Shown: positions 35,083 to 46,226 of the stretch, piece after piece | Layout of the letters: each line of letters opens with the position of its first letter | Position numbering within the stretch: the first letter of the stretch is position 1 | Assembly (NCBI GenBank): GCA_037176705.1 | Contig: CM073893.1 | Span: forward strand, 15,872,074 to 15,936,073 | Source of the DNA: Molossus alvarezi | Lineage: Eukaryota > Chordata > Mammalia > Chiroptera > Molossidae | Reading direction: 5' to 3' | DNA: 64,000 bases | The notes under the pieces: model-generated | Database searches by the model: none | Told to the model about the DNA's origin: nothing | The model's input: only the letters and a program-made list of their open reading frames with translations | Program-made: the position numbers and the translations under genes

Positions 35083-35627
35083 TGTTTTGCCACCCCAAAA
35101 TACACCTTTAAGATACTGATTTTAAGCTGATGGTTAAGAAATAAAAGACTCAGGAAGAACTTTTGACCCTCTCCCTTCCCTGCCTACGGGAATTCAGATG
35201 GAAAGACTGCCCCAGGAAGGCAATCTTAGCATATTCTTCTTGGCAGGTTCAGTTAGCATACTCTCATTAGGTATGCTGGACAGAAAAGATCCAAACAAGG
35301 GTCTGGTCACCTGTTCCCCTCTCATCCCATTGTTTCTGGGGGGCTTCGCAGGAAATTGTTTGCCTGAATTTGCTCTTTCTCATATACCTGTGAATTGCCT
35401 GCTTTCCCTTTGAGGTTGGGGGTCCCTGATCCCTTCTCCTTTGTCCAAAATGGCATAAAAGCTTCACTCTCCAATATGTCAAGTCTCATATCTTATGGCA
35501 CCCCTGAATGTACGTCCATATAATAAATTTTGGATAATTTTTTCCTGTTGATTTGTTTCATGTTGATCTGATTAGCCTAGCTAGATGAACATAGAAAGTG
35601 GGAGAAAAGTTATTTTTTGTGCCCCCA
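35083..35627 (+). repeat. Probable solo LTR of an old endogenous retrovirus
   Basis: A foreign block inside the old L1. It starts TGTTTTGCCACCCC, carries a TATA-like GGCATAAAAGC (about 35,451) and AATAAA at 35,522-35,527 about 70 bp downstream, and ends in a U5-like T/G-rich stretch with CA near 35,627. Promoter, polyadenylation signal and TG...CA order fit an LTR in plus orientation. The exact edges and TSD are not clean, and the family was not identified. Confidence 0.6.
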
Positions 35628-35921
35628 CTTCCATGTTGACCCCTATGTTTGCTTCTAGTTTTATAATTTAGGCCTTACACTTAAGTCTTTAATCTATTTT
35701 TGAGTTAATTTTTGTGAGTGGTAAATTAGAGGTTTAAATTCATTCTTTTAGATGTGACTATATAGAAGAATATCTTTTCTCTATTGAGTATTCTTGGCTC
35801 CCTTGTCAAACATTAGTTGATCATATACGCATGTGTTTACTTCTGGGGTCTCTGTTCTGTTCCATTGGTTTATGTGTATTTTTATGCCAGTACCAAACTG
35901 TTTTGATTACTATAGTTTTTA

Positions 35922-36140
35922 AAAAATAATTTTTCTTTATTGATTTTAGAGAGAGAGGAAGGAAGAGGAAGAGAGAGAGAGAGAGAGACATTGATGAGAA
36001 AGAACATCGATTGGCCACCTCCTGCATGACCTCACTGGGGATCAGGTCCACAACTTGGGCATGTGCTCTGAATGGGAACTGAACTGGTGACCTCCTGGTG
36101 CGTGGGTCAACGCTCAACTACTGAGCCACACCGGCTGGGA
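35922..36140 (-). mobile_element. Ves-related SINE, older subfamily
   Basis: Left end TTTCTTTATTGATTTTAGAGAG, purine-rich body, then the head ending CTGAGCCACACCGGCTGG. It lacks the TCCTCGGGTGAGGA tail of the young copies. TSD GATTACTATAGTTTTTAA (about 35,905) and GATTACTATAGCTTTTTAA (36,141), one difference. Confidence 0.88.
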
Positions 36141-36520
36141 GATTACTATAGCTTTTTAATTAAAGTTAAAATCAGGAGGTGTGATGCCTCCAGTTTTGTT
36201 TTTTTCCCCCCTCAACATTCTTTCAGCTATTTGGGGTCTTTTGTGGTACTATATAAATCTTAAAATTGTTTTTCTATTTTTGTAAAAAATGCCATCGTAA
36301 TCTTGATAGGGATTGTATCACATTTATGGGTGATATGAACAGTTTTAACAATATTACTTCTTCCAATCCATTAACATGAGGTATCTTTCCATTTATTTGT
36401 GCTGAATTTAGTTTCTTTCACCAATGTCTTGTACTTTTCAGTGTAGAGATCTTTCACCTCCTTGGTTAAATTTACTCCTAAGAATTTTATTGTTTTTGGT
36501 GCTATTTTAAATGGGATTGT

Positions 36521-36906
36521 TTTATTTTATTTTCAGATAATACATTGTTGGGAGTAACTGTCCCCAACCCCCCAAGTAAGTGTTTTTATTCTCATTACAA
36601 ATCATTGCAGTCTCACCATCATTTTCATTTATGTACATTCCCTTCCAATTTGAGCTGTATGCAAAGTCTTTTTTTTTTTTTTTAACACTTTCACAATCAT
36701 AGTGTATTATCATTATATATTGTTTCAAACTTATTTTTTAAAAAATTGTTCTTAAATATTTAGTTTCCTATGTGGCTAATTAGTCTTCATTGTAATCATT
36801 TGCCGGGGGTTGGGGTGGGGTGGGGAGGTCCAGAGTACCACGCTGAATTTTTGGTGGTATTTACTTTTATTTTTATTTTCCTCCTGGTATTATTTACCCC
36901 AAGAGA
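36521..36906. other. Unassigned AT-rich interval
   Basis: No gene. It includes a T-run at 36,668-36,683 and a G-rich block at 36,804-36,827. Nothing else is supported. Confidence 0.35.
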
Positions 36907-36920
36907 AATAACTGTTTTTA

Positions 36921-37184
36921 TTTTATTTATTTTTTATGTTTATCCTCATCTGAGGATATTTTTTCATTGATTTTTTTAGATAAAGTGGAAGGGGGCTGGG
37001 GGGAGGAGAGATAGAGAAACATCGATGTGAGAGAGACACATTGATTGGTTGCCTCTTGCTTGATCCTGACCAGGACTGGGGATTGAACCTGAAACCCAGG
37101 AACATACCCTTGACCAGGAATAGAACCCACAACCCTTTAGTCCAAAGGTCGACACTAATCACGAAGCTAAATTGGCCAGGGTGG
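36921..37184 (-). mobile_element. Ves SINE, first of two at one target
   Basis: The tail motif TATCCTCATCTGAGGATATT is at the left and the head ends AATTGGCCAGGG at the right. It is flanked by AATAACTGTTTTTA at 36,907-36,920 and 37,185-37,198. Confidence 0.92.
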
Positions 37185-37198
37185 AATAACTGTTTTTA

Positions 37199-37446
37199 AA
37201 TTTTTTTTTCTTTATTGATTTTATAGAGAGAGGAAGGGAGAGGGAGAGAGATAGAAACATCAATGAGAGAGAACATCAATTGTCCACCTCTTGCATACCC
37301 CTCACCATGGACTGGGCCCACAACCTAGGCATGTGCCCTGACTGGGAATCAAACTGGTGACATCTTGATGCATGGTTCAATGCTCAACTAGTGAGCCACA
37401 CTAGCTGAGCTTTTTTTTTTTAAAATTATTTTTTCTTTATTGAAGG
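37199..37446 (-). mobile_element. Ves-related SINE, second at the same target
   Basis: Older-type body (TTTCTTTATTGATTTTATAGAGAG) with the head ending GAGCCACACTAGCTGAGC near 37,410, then A/T-rich text to 37,446. It sits between the second and third copies of AATAACTGTTTTTA (37,185-37,198 and 37,447-37,460). Confidence 0.85.
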
Positions 37447-37460
37447 AATAACTGTTTTTA

Positions 37461-38614
37461 AATAGCACATTGTGCCCTCTCCCACCCAAATTGCAATACT
37501 GTTAATAAGAATGAAGAATGGGTATTTGATAGACAATCTGAAGTGTTTGCCACAACCTCCCCTATTTTCAGTTTTCCTCAAGGTTCATTTGGCCAGAATC
37601 CCCGCCCCCTCCACCTTCCCTCAAGTCTGGGACCCTTGAGCCTCTCTCTGTGCCTGTAGGAGATGCTGCCTTCTGGTCAGGAGATGCAAAGCCAAGTCCA
37701 GTGTCACCATGCCCTAAGCTTACACAAGAGGCCAGTTTACACCATGCCTGTCATGAACATTTGTTATGAATGTGGCCACCCAGATCCTTGGACACTATTT
37801 TTACAATATTCATCTGCTTCCTCTTCCTCAAGGGAGAGGGCAGAACCGGTTCCCTAGACTTCCCCAGAAGCCAGTGCACGGGCATGTGGCGAAGGCATCA
37901 ACAAAGAGAGGCTCCTATGCCAGACTGATGTGCGGAAATGGAACTGGTGGGCTCCATTTTCCCAAAAGGGTAGGGGTCTGACTTTGGGGGCAGTACTGTA
38001 AAGTTTGAGAGAGCTTCAAGGTTGTCTGGCAGCAGCAGGTCTTGGTTGAAGTTGACCCTGGTTGGAGTCTTGCGTGGCTCCTGGCTGTGTAACCCCTAAC
38101 CTGACCCTTTGAACCTTCCCGAGAGTCAGTGAGCCAACTTTCACAAATGCTGACTTTAAATTAAATTTCTTTCACAAATCCTGACTGTTTAAACAGGCTA
38201 GTGTGGGTCCTGTTGCTTATAATTTATAACCATGCCTGGCACTATCTTTCAATTTGTCCTCCTTAGGTCACTGGCCAAAATAGAAGCCCCTTTGGATATC
38301 TCTTCTTTTCCATGCTCTCATGATCACAATGCTTTGTGCTTTCTTTCTCTGCTGGTGGCCTCCTCTTCCCCTTGCAATCCCCCTCAGTGATACCCGCAGA
38401 AATGCCACTCTGTGGTAATTTCGTTCCTGTGTCCTTGGGCCCTCCATCATCTCATCAGAGTGGAATCCTAGATCTTGTCCTACCCTGTGTGGTGGTCATT
38501 CTTCCCTGCCCCGTGTACCTTGAGGCCAGCGTGGGGGACAGGGCCAGATTCCTACTCTACCTTAGTGAATGAAGTCTGTGCCTTTCAAGTTTAAATCATC
38601 TGTTTATACCCCCG
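37461..38614. other. Unassigned interval, no gene recognised
   Basis: Moderately GC-rich and non-repetitive by eye. Its ORFs are short and show no motif. It may contain ancient repeats that I could not place. Confidence 0.35.
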
Positions 38615-38628
38615 CCCCCCCCCCCCCC
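38610..38628. repeat. Poly(C) tract at the SMPD1 retrocopy 3' edge
   Basis: Five C, one G, then fourteen C, directly abutting the end of the SMPD1-like 3' UTR, where a retrocopy would be expected to have its A-tail (T-run on this strand). Confidence 0.85.
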
Positions 38629-39332
38629 AAGTCTCTTATTTTTATTGCAACAGCCTGACAGGCAGCAGCATAGTGTTCCTGGCTGGCCAGCACAGGTCTG
38701 GGACGCAGCCCATCTGGTCTGCTCTGGGCAACACCAACTGAGACCTCGACTCCATGTCTGGAAGGACAGCAGCCCCAGGGCAGCCTAGGTGCTGCAAATA
38801 GGCAGAGCCGCCAATACCTCTCCATGTCTTGACAACGCAGCTCAGGGGAAGGAAAAGGTGCTGTTTCCCCCATGTGCTTGGGGTCCAGGGCAGGCTCCAC
38901 TGACGTTCTTCTCACCACAGCGGACTTGAGGGGTTTTTGCTGCCTTCCTAAAACACACACTTTTCCAGCTCTGGGCGCTAGCAGTACGGTGGCAGTGGCC
39001 GCAGAAGCTGCACTTCGGGGAGGCTTGCGTTGGGCACCAGGTGGCGACACAGAGCAGGGCTGTCCGAGCGCGCAGAGAGCTGGGCGCACAGAGTAGCAAG
39101 GCGGGAGGGCATGCCTCAGGGCTCGGAGGGTGGGTGGCCCTTATGGTAGAGAAACCAAAAGGTCTGGAGTAGCTGTGTGTCGCCCCGCATGCGGTATACC
39201 AGGTCGGACCAGGCAGCAGGCATCGCATTGGGCAGCCCATAGTTTTTTTTTATTATTTTATTTTTTATCCTCACCCGAGGACATTTTCCCACTTTTTGTT
39301 CAGATAGAGTGGGAGGGAGGGAGGGAGGGAGG

Positions 39333-39381
<49 letters not shown>

Positions 39382-39620
39382 CCACGTGAAAGGGACACAT
39401 CGAGTGGCTGCCACTGGCACGACCAATCAGGGCAGGGGAAAACCTGCAACCGAGGTCCGAGCCCTTAGCGGGAACGAACCCAAGTCTCTCTGGACTTCAG
39501 GCTGGTGCTCTAACCACTGAGCAAACTGGCCAGGGCAGCCCATAGGTTTCTTGAGCCCTGTAGAGGAGATGCCAGTGCAGAGGGGCTCCCAGCTCATTCG
39601 TCTGCCTCATCCTTTAATCT
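38629..39620 (-). pseudogene. SMPD1: SMPD1 (acid sphingomyelinase) retrocopy, 3' part only
   Basis: On the minus strand the frame reads H-W-H-L-L-Y-R-A-Q-E-T-Y-G-L-P-N, then V-Y-R-M-R-G-D and [14 protein letters not shown], then [11 protein letters not shown], ending P-Y-C-stop at 38,978. This is the C-terminus of lysosomal acid sphingomyelinase, which hydrolyses sphingomyelin to ceramide. An in-frame TGA (39,116-39,118) replaces the codon after P-P-S-E-P, and a Ves splits the frame at 39,243-39,534. About 350 bp of 3' UTR follow, with AATAAA at 38,641-38,646. No introns, catalytic domain or 5' part are present, so this is a truncated dead copy. Confidence 0.87.
39243..39534 (-). mobile_element. 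Ves SINE with expanded GGGA/GA tract
   Basis: Complete copy with tail ATCCTCACCCGAGGACATTT and head ending AACTGGCCAGGGC. The purine tract is expanded to about 70 bp of (GGGA)n(GA)n at 39,311-39,378. The TSD GCAGCCCATAG is at 39,232-39,242 and 39,535-39,545. The insertion postdates the SMPD1 retrocopy. Confidence 0.93.
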
Positions 39621-40185
39621 TGATGCTCTAGATCATAGGGTTGCATGCAACCCCCTGGCTGCTTAATTGGCCCTCCATGGGTGGCTGCCTTGGGTGCGTT
39701 GATTACTTGCTTTATCCAGTAAGGTTCCACTCCTCCAAGGACCAGCTCTTGGATCATATCCTCATACTTGAAAGCCTTCAGTCTATCACCATGTTTTGCA
39801 CTTAATGGGCCCTCAGTAAATACTTATTTAACATTTTTAGTACACCTAAATCTTTTTGTTCACCCTCTTCTTATTTTCATAGTTTTCATATTGTGAGTCT
39901 CACTTTCCAAAGAAAAACACCTCCGAAATACATCTTCCAGATTTCCTTCCCAACTAGGTATAGCCATGTGATTTAAAGTCATCTAATTAGAAGCATTCAC
40001 AGAGACATCAATGGAAAGTAAGTGATGGCAGCAATGTAAGGAGAAAAGTCTCCTGGTAAGCATGGTGGTAGAGGCCTCTGGCTCTTCTGGGGCAATTTTA
40101 ATGGAGAATCTGGTGTCCAGGCCCTATGCATGATTTATGCCAAATTCTGCTCAGAGCAGCAAAATTTTTCTGCTAGAAAAGTCTG
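39621..40185. other. Unassigned interval
   Basis: No gene. 39,880-40,130 (CCAGATTTCCTTCCCAACTAGG ... CCATGTGATTT) resembles an ancient DNA-transposon-type mammalian repeat from memory; it is not named here. Confidence 0.35.
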
Positions 40186-41160
40186 GATGAAATGGATAAA
40201 TTCCTACAAACATAATCTTCCAAAACTGAATCAGGAAGAATCAGAGAATCTGAATACATAGATTACAACTGGTAAAATTAAAGCAGTAATTAAAAAAACT
40301 CCCAACAAACAAACATCTGGACTGAATGGCTTCACAGGTGAATTTCACCAACCATTCAGAAAAGAACTAGCACCTATCCTTCCCCCCAAAATTCAAGACA
40401 AGTTATAGAGAACCCTAAAAAGTCCATCAAAAAACAAAACAAAACAACAACAAAAAACTACTAGAACTAATAAACTCACTAAAATAGCAGGATACAAAAT
40501 AAATATTCAGAAATCAGTTGCATTTTTATACACCAATAATAAACTATCAGAAAGGGAAACTAAGAAAACAATCCCATTCATAAGCGCTTCAAAAAGAATA
40601 AAATACCTAGGAATAAATTTAACTAAGGATGCAAAAACCTGTACTCAGAAAATTATAAGACACTGAAGAAAGAAATGGAAGAAGATACAAAGTGGAAGAA
40701 TATACCATGTTCATGGATAGGGAGAATTAACATCATTAAAATGTCCATACCACCCAGAGCAATCTATCACAATTGCAATTCCTATCAAGTTATCAATGGT
40801 GTTTTTCACAGAACTAGAACAAATATTTCAAAAATTTATATGGAACCACAAATACCCCCAAATAGCCACAGCAATCTTGAGAAAGAAGAACAAATTTGGA
40901 GAAATCACATTGATATAAAATTATAGTTCAAGATAATAGTAATCAAAACAACATGGTACTGGCATAAAAATTGACTTGTGGATCAATGGAACAGAATAGA
41001 GAGCCCAAATATACCCACATCTTTTTAGTCAATTAATATTTGACAAAGGAGGCAAACACATACAATGGGGTAAAGAAAGTCTATTTATTAAATGATCTTG
41101 GGAATGTTCAACAGATAATGTGAAAAAAAAAAAAAAAAAGAAAGAAAACTAGACCACCTT
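40186..41160 (+). mobile_element. Old L1 (plus), left half
   Basis: ORF2 relic from before RT to beyond it (GAAATGGATAAATTCCTA near 40,189; CATGTTCATGGATAGGGAGAATTAAC near 40,709), with a deletion near 40,390. It is broken by insertion of the minus-strand L1 at 41,161 and resumes at 46,227. Confidence 0.88.
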
Positions 41161-41479
41161 TTTTTTCAGTGTTTATTAATTTATTTTTGTTCTCCTTTCC
41201 CCCCTTGACACCCTCCTCCTAATACCGCCCCCGCCCCCAGCATTGTTGTCTGTGTCCATTGGTTACACATACATGCATATAAGTTCTGTGATTTAACTCA
41301 TCCCTCTCCCTCACCCCCTCCTCTGAGGTTTGTCAGTTTGAACTGTACTCATTTATGTCTCTGGGTTTTTTTTTTTTTTTCATTTATATTCTATAGATAA
41401 GAGAGATCATGTAGTATTTGTCCTTCTCTGATTGGCTTATTTCGCTTAGCATAATGCTCTCCAGGTCCCACCATGTTGT

Positions 41480-44322
41480 CTCAAAGGATGAGAGATCTTT
41501 CTTTCTTACAGCTGCTTAGTATTCCATTGTGTAAATGTACCACAGCTTTTTTATCCCCTCATCTACTAATGGTCACTTGGGCTGTTTCTAGACCTTAGCT
41601 ATTGTAAATAGTGCTGCTATGAACATAGGGGCATATATATACTTTCTGATTGGTGTTTCAGGCTTCTTAGGATACATGCAGAGAAGTGGGATCACTGGGT
41701 CAAATAACAGACCAATTTTTAATTTTTTGAGAAAATACCTTATTGTTTTCCATAGTGGCTGCACCAGTCTGCATTCCCACCAGCAGTGTACTAGAGTCCT
41801 CCTTTCTCCATACCCTTGCCAGCACTTGTTTGATGATTTGTTGATGGCAGCCATTCTGACAGGTGTGAGGTCATACCTCATAGTTGTTTTAATTTGCCTC
41901 TCTCTGATGATTAGTGATGTTGAACATTTTTTCATATGTCTCTTGGCCATTTGTCCTGTTTGGAGAGGTGTCTCTTTAGGTCCTCTGCCCATCTTTTGTT
42001 GAGTTGTATGAGTACTCTATATATTTTGGAAATTAACCCCTTATCTGATGTATCATTGGCAATTATGCTCTCCCATATAGTGGGGTCCCTTTTTATTTTG
42101 ATGGTTGTTTCTTTTGCTGTGCAGAAGCTTTTTAATTTGATATAGACACATGTATTATTTTTTTTCCCCTTTGTTTCTCTTTCCTTAGGCATTGTATCAG
42201 TGAAAATTCTGTTGCGTGTGATATCTGAGATTTTTCTGTCTACGTTTTCTTCTAGGATTTTTAAGGATTCATGAGTCACATTTAATTTTTTTATTCATTT
42301 TGAGTTTATTCTTGTGTATGGTGTAAGTTGGTGGTCTAGCTTTATTTATTTACTTATTTATTTATTTTGCATATAGCTGTTCAATTTTCCCAACATCATT
42401 TATTGAAGAGGCTGTCTTTACTCCATTGTATGCTCTTCCCACTTTTGTCAAATACTAATTGAGCAAAATGACTTGGGTCAATTTCTGGGTTCTCTGTTCT
42501 TTTCCACTGATCTATGTGCCTGTTCTTGTGCCAGTACCAGGCTGTTTTGATTACAATGGCTTTGTAGTATAACCTTAATCTGGTATTGTGATCCCTCTTA
42601 CTTTGTTCTTCTTTTTTGAGATTGCTGTGGCTATTCGGGGGTCTTTTTTGGTTCCATATCAACTTTTGAAGTATTTGTTCTAGTTCTATGAAATATGTCA
42701 TTGGTATTTTGATGGGAATTTCATTGAATCTATAGATTTCTTTGGGTAGTATGCCATTTTAATGATGTTAAGTCTTCCAATCCATGAACAAGGTATATGC
42801 TTCCATTTTTTTAAATATATATCTTCCTCTATTTCTTTTTTCAATGACCTGTAGTTTTCTGTGAAGAGTTTCCTTTACTTCTTTGGTTAAGTTTATTCTT
42901 AGGTATCTTAATTTTTTTGCCACAGTGGTGAATGGGATTTTTTAGTTTCTCTTTCTGTGAGTTCATTGTGGTGTATAAGAATGCCATCAATTTCTTGATG
43001 TTAATTTTGTATCCTGCTGCTTTGCCAAATTCATTTATGAAATCTAGTTGTTTTTTTTTTATGGAGTTTTTGGTTTTCTATGTACAATATCATATGATCT
43101 GCAAATAATGACAGTTTCTCTTTCTCCTTTCCAATTTGGATCCCTTTTATATTTTCTTCATGTCTGATTGCTGTGGCTAAGACTTCCAGTACTATGTTAA
43201 ATAAGAGTGGCAAAAGTGGGCATCCCTGTCATGTTCCTATTCTTAAGGGAAATGTTTTTAGTTTTTTCCTATTGAGTATGATGTTGACTGTAGGTTTTTC
43301 ATCCATGGCCTTTATTATGTCAAGATATGATCCCTTTATTCCCACATTGCTGAGCATTTTTATCAGAAATAGTTGCTGGTGCTTTCTAGTTCTTTAAGTT
43401 GTGAGGATCAATAGTCAGTTAGAAATTTTTCTTGTGTCTTGAGGTAGGCCTATGGTGCTATGAACTTTCCCCTCAGAACTGCTTTTGCTGCATCCCATAG
43501 ATTTTATGTTGTGTGTTCATTTTCACTGGTTTCCAGGAAGTTTTTAATTTCCTCTTTGATCTCCTTGGTAACCCAGTCATTGTTTAATAACATGTTATTT
43601 AGCCTCCATGTGTTTAAATGTTTTTGCTGTAATTGATTTCTAGTTTCATGCCATTGTGATCTGAGAAGATGCTTGATATGATTTCAATCTTTTAAACTTA
43701 TAGAGTCTTAGTTTGTGTCCTAACATGTGGTCTATCTTTGAGAATGTCCCATGTGCACTTGAGAAGAATTTGAATTCTGCGTTTTTGGGGTGTAATTCTT
43801 TGTAGATAGCTATTAAATTTTTTTGATCTGGTGCATCATTTAGAGTCTCTGTTTTCTTGTTAATTTTTTGTCTAAAGGATCTATCCAGTGATGTCAACAG
43901 GGTGTTGAAGTCTTCTGCTATGATTGTATTGTTGTCGATTTCTCCTTTGAATTCCCCCAGAAGTTTTAAAATATATTTTGGTGCTCCCGTATTGGGTGCA
44001 CATATGTTTACCAAGGTTATATCTTCCTGTTGGATAGATACTTTCACTATTATGTACTGGCCTTCTTTGTGAAGTGTATTTTATTGACTATGAGTATTGC
44101 TACCCCAGCTCTTTTTTTTTTTTTTTTAATTTCTTTGGAAGATTTTTTTCCTTCCTTTCACTTTCAACCTATGTGAGTCTTTTGCTGAGGTGGGTCTCTT
44201 GTAAACAACATATATATGAGTCATGCTTTCTTATTCATTCAGCTACTCTGTGTCTTTTAATCAAAGCATTTAATCCATTTACATTTAAGGTTACTATTGA
44301 TATGTTCCTATTTATTGCAATT
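41480..44322 (-). pseudogene. L1 ORF2 relic, internally deleted
   Basis: Endonuclease text is open at 44,047-43,646 ([14 protein letters not shown]). RT motif B and its surroundings are found at 43,213-43,031, and the A-D-D motif is altered to A-D-H. The C-terminal part is open at 41,992-41,588. A deletion of about 0.87 kb joins L-T-S-Q-L-K-E-L-type text (about 43,395) directly to F-L-I-K-type text. The start codon position reads TTG. Confidence 0.85.
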
Positions 44323-44366
44323 TTTGTTTATTATGGTTTTCTTTTGCTTCCTATTTCTTCTGGTTA

Positions 44367-45242
44367 TTACAGCAGTCCTTTTAACATATCTTTCAGTGCT
44401 GGTTTGGTGCTAATATATTTCCTTAGTCTTTTTTTTTTGTTGTTGTTGTCTAGGAAGCTTTTTATATCACCTTCTATTTTGAATGATAGCCTTGCTGGAT
44501 ATAGTCTTTGGTTCAGATCCTTGTTTTTCATTACCTCAATTACTTCATGACATTCCTTTCTGGCCTGTAGTGTTTCTGTTGCGAAGTCAGCTGATAGCTT
44601 TATGGGGGTTCCTTTGTAAGTAACCTGTTGCTTATTTCTTGCTGCCTTTAGGATTTTCTCTTTGTCTTTAATTTTAGGCATTTTAATTATTATGTGTCTT
44701 GATGTGGGCCTGTTTGGGTTCTTCTTACTTGGGGCTTTCTGTGCTTCTTGTCCTTGCATGCCTTTTTCCTTCACCAAGGTAGGAAAGATTTCTGTCGCTA
44801 TTTCTTCAAATATATTCTCTAACCCTTGCTCATTTTCTTCTTCTGGAACTCCTATGATGTGGATGTTATTACATTTCATATTGTTCCACAGTTCTCTTAA
44901 GCTGTCTTCCTGTTTTTTAATTATTTTTTTCTGGTTTTCTGACTGCATAATTTTTTTCTACCCTAATTTACTGATCCAGTCCTCAGCTTCCTCTACTCTG
45001 CTGGCTATTCCTTCCACTGTGTTCTTTATTTCTGCTATGTCATTCTTCATTTACAATTGGTTGATTTTCAATGTTTCTATATCTTTACTCATGGAGTTGA
45101 TGTCCTTACTCATGCTGTTGAGCTTCCTCATGATTATTACTCTGAGCTCTTCCTCTGATATCTTGCTCAATTCCATTTCATTTATTTCTTGTGTCAAATT
45201 ACCTTTTTCATTTATTTGGGATTTGTTTCTTTGTTTCACCAT
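44367..45242 (-). pseudogene. L1 ORF1 relic, one frame throughout
   Basis: From the ATG at 45,242 (MVKQRNKSQINEK) to the stop at 44,367 the reading frame is preserved for 292 codons, broken only by stops in the coiled-coil part (first at 45,051). The RRM (N-I-H-I-I-G-V-P-E-E-E) and C-terminal domain (L-S-A-D-F-A-T-E-T-L-Q-A-R; L-S-F-K-I-E-G-D-I-K) are open for 194 residues (44,948-44,367). It is the best-preserved ORF1p domain in the window. Confidence 0.92.
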
Positions 45243-46226
45243 TTTGGCTGTCTCAGTGGGTTTTGGAGCCTGCCAAATTTTCCTGTGGTTGTTGGTGTTT
45301 CGCTGGTTGTGGCTTCCTCTACTAGGTTTAGATGAGCACGTTAAACACCACTGTTAAATCTTACTTTCCTTAGTAGATTTGCAAGCTCAGAAAAGGTTCA
45401 GTTATCCTTTAGATTTTTGCCTGGAGTCTATTAGTTTTAGTTGCTTGATGAGACTTGGGTCGTAGCCCTTAACTAAATGAAAAAAATCCCTCAGGTGTTC
45501 AGGGTAAGAGGATTTCCTGCGGGTGGGTAAGATGCTTGCTGGCTGTTAATGAGCCTCAATTTGCATTTCTCTAGCATGGCTGGATAGTGTTAAATTCCTG
45601 AGGGAGGGGCTGTTGCTTCTCCCCAGGGCTCTGGGAAGAGGCTCTTTAAGTAAGATGGCTACTCTCCTGTGAGGAAGTAATTCAGCACAAAACTCCCACT
45701 GGCCTCCAAGCTCCCAAATTTCTCCACACAGTCTAGTCATCTGCCTTCCCTCTGCTGGAGCCCAAGGTGAGTGGCTATAGCTAATTCAGTGCTCTGTCCT
45801 GGTCCTCTGTGCTGTGGAGCCAGCTTGGGATTTTAACCCCAAGGGAGCTGCTCACAGTTAACACAGCACCTGTCCACCTGTCCATGTGCTCCCAGCCCAC
45901 CCTCTCACACCTCTGCAGCTCCCACCAGGCTCGATTTAGTGTCTTCTTTCTGTCCCTGGTTATAGGGTTCCTCTCCAGCTGCTTTTCTGTTTTTTTTTTT
46001 TTTTTTTTTGTTTTTTTGTTTAATAATGATTTGTCTTTATTTTAGTTTTAATTCCCGTTTGGTCCTGGAAGATGGTCTGTGTAGCTTCCATTCACTCTTC
46101 TGCCATTTTGGAAAATCTCAGAAAGTAGAGACTCTCCAGCATCACTGGTGGTGGCCCGGCATGGGCACTGGCAGGGGCACAGGTCCCTTAGTGCTGAATT
46201 GCTGCTACTCCTAGGTTGCACTGAGC

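Larger units (their letters stand above)
32986..36520 (-). mobile_element. Old L1 (minus) hosting four later insertions
   Basis: The 3' UTR starts with CCAGTTTTATTGAGATATAATTGACA, then ORF2 relics run rightward (TGACTGAATAGTATTCCATT near 33,491; TTCTTCCAATCCATTAACATGAG near 36,358). It is interrupted by a younger L1 (33,656), a short SINE (34,837), an LTR (about 35,083) and another SINE (35,922). No open frame of note remains. Confidence 0.85.
41161..46226 (-). mobile_element. Near full-length L1 (minus) inserted in an old L1
   Basis: The 3' UTR (41,161-41,450), ORF2 (about 41,480-44,322), ORF1 (44,367-45,242) and 5' UTR (to 46,226) are all present. The 12-bp TSD CTAGACCACCTT is at 41,149-41,160 and 46,227-46,238, where the host L1 continues without loss. 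Relative to the L1 at 26,713, about 0.87 kb of ORF2 between endonuclease and RT is missing at about 43,375. Confidence 0.93.

Noticed and set aside
35083..35627. Second full provirus
   Set aside because: Only an LTR-like block is present; the old L1 resumes directly on both sides, with no gag, pol or env.
38860..39120. CpG island / promoter
   Set aside because: The GC-rich stretch is explained by the SMPD1 retrocopy coding sequence and is short, with few CpGs.
38842..39240. 132-codon minus-strand ORF in the SMPD1-like region
   Set aside because: It is an off-frame reading. The frame with SMPD1 similarity is a different one and contains a stop.
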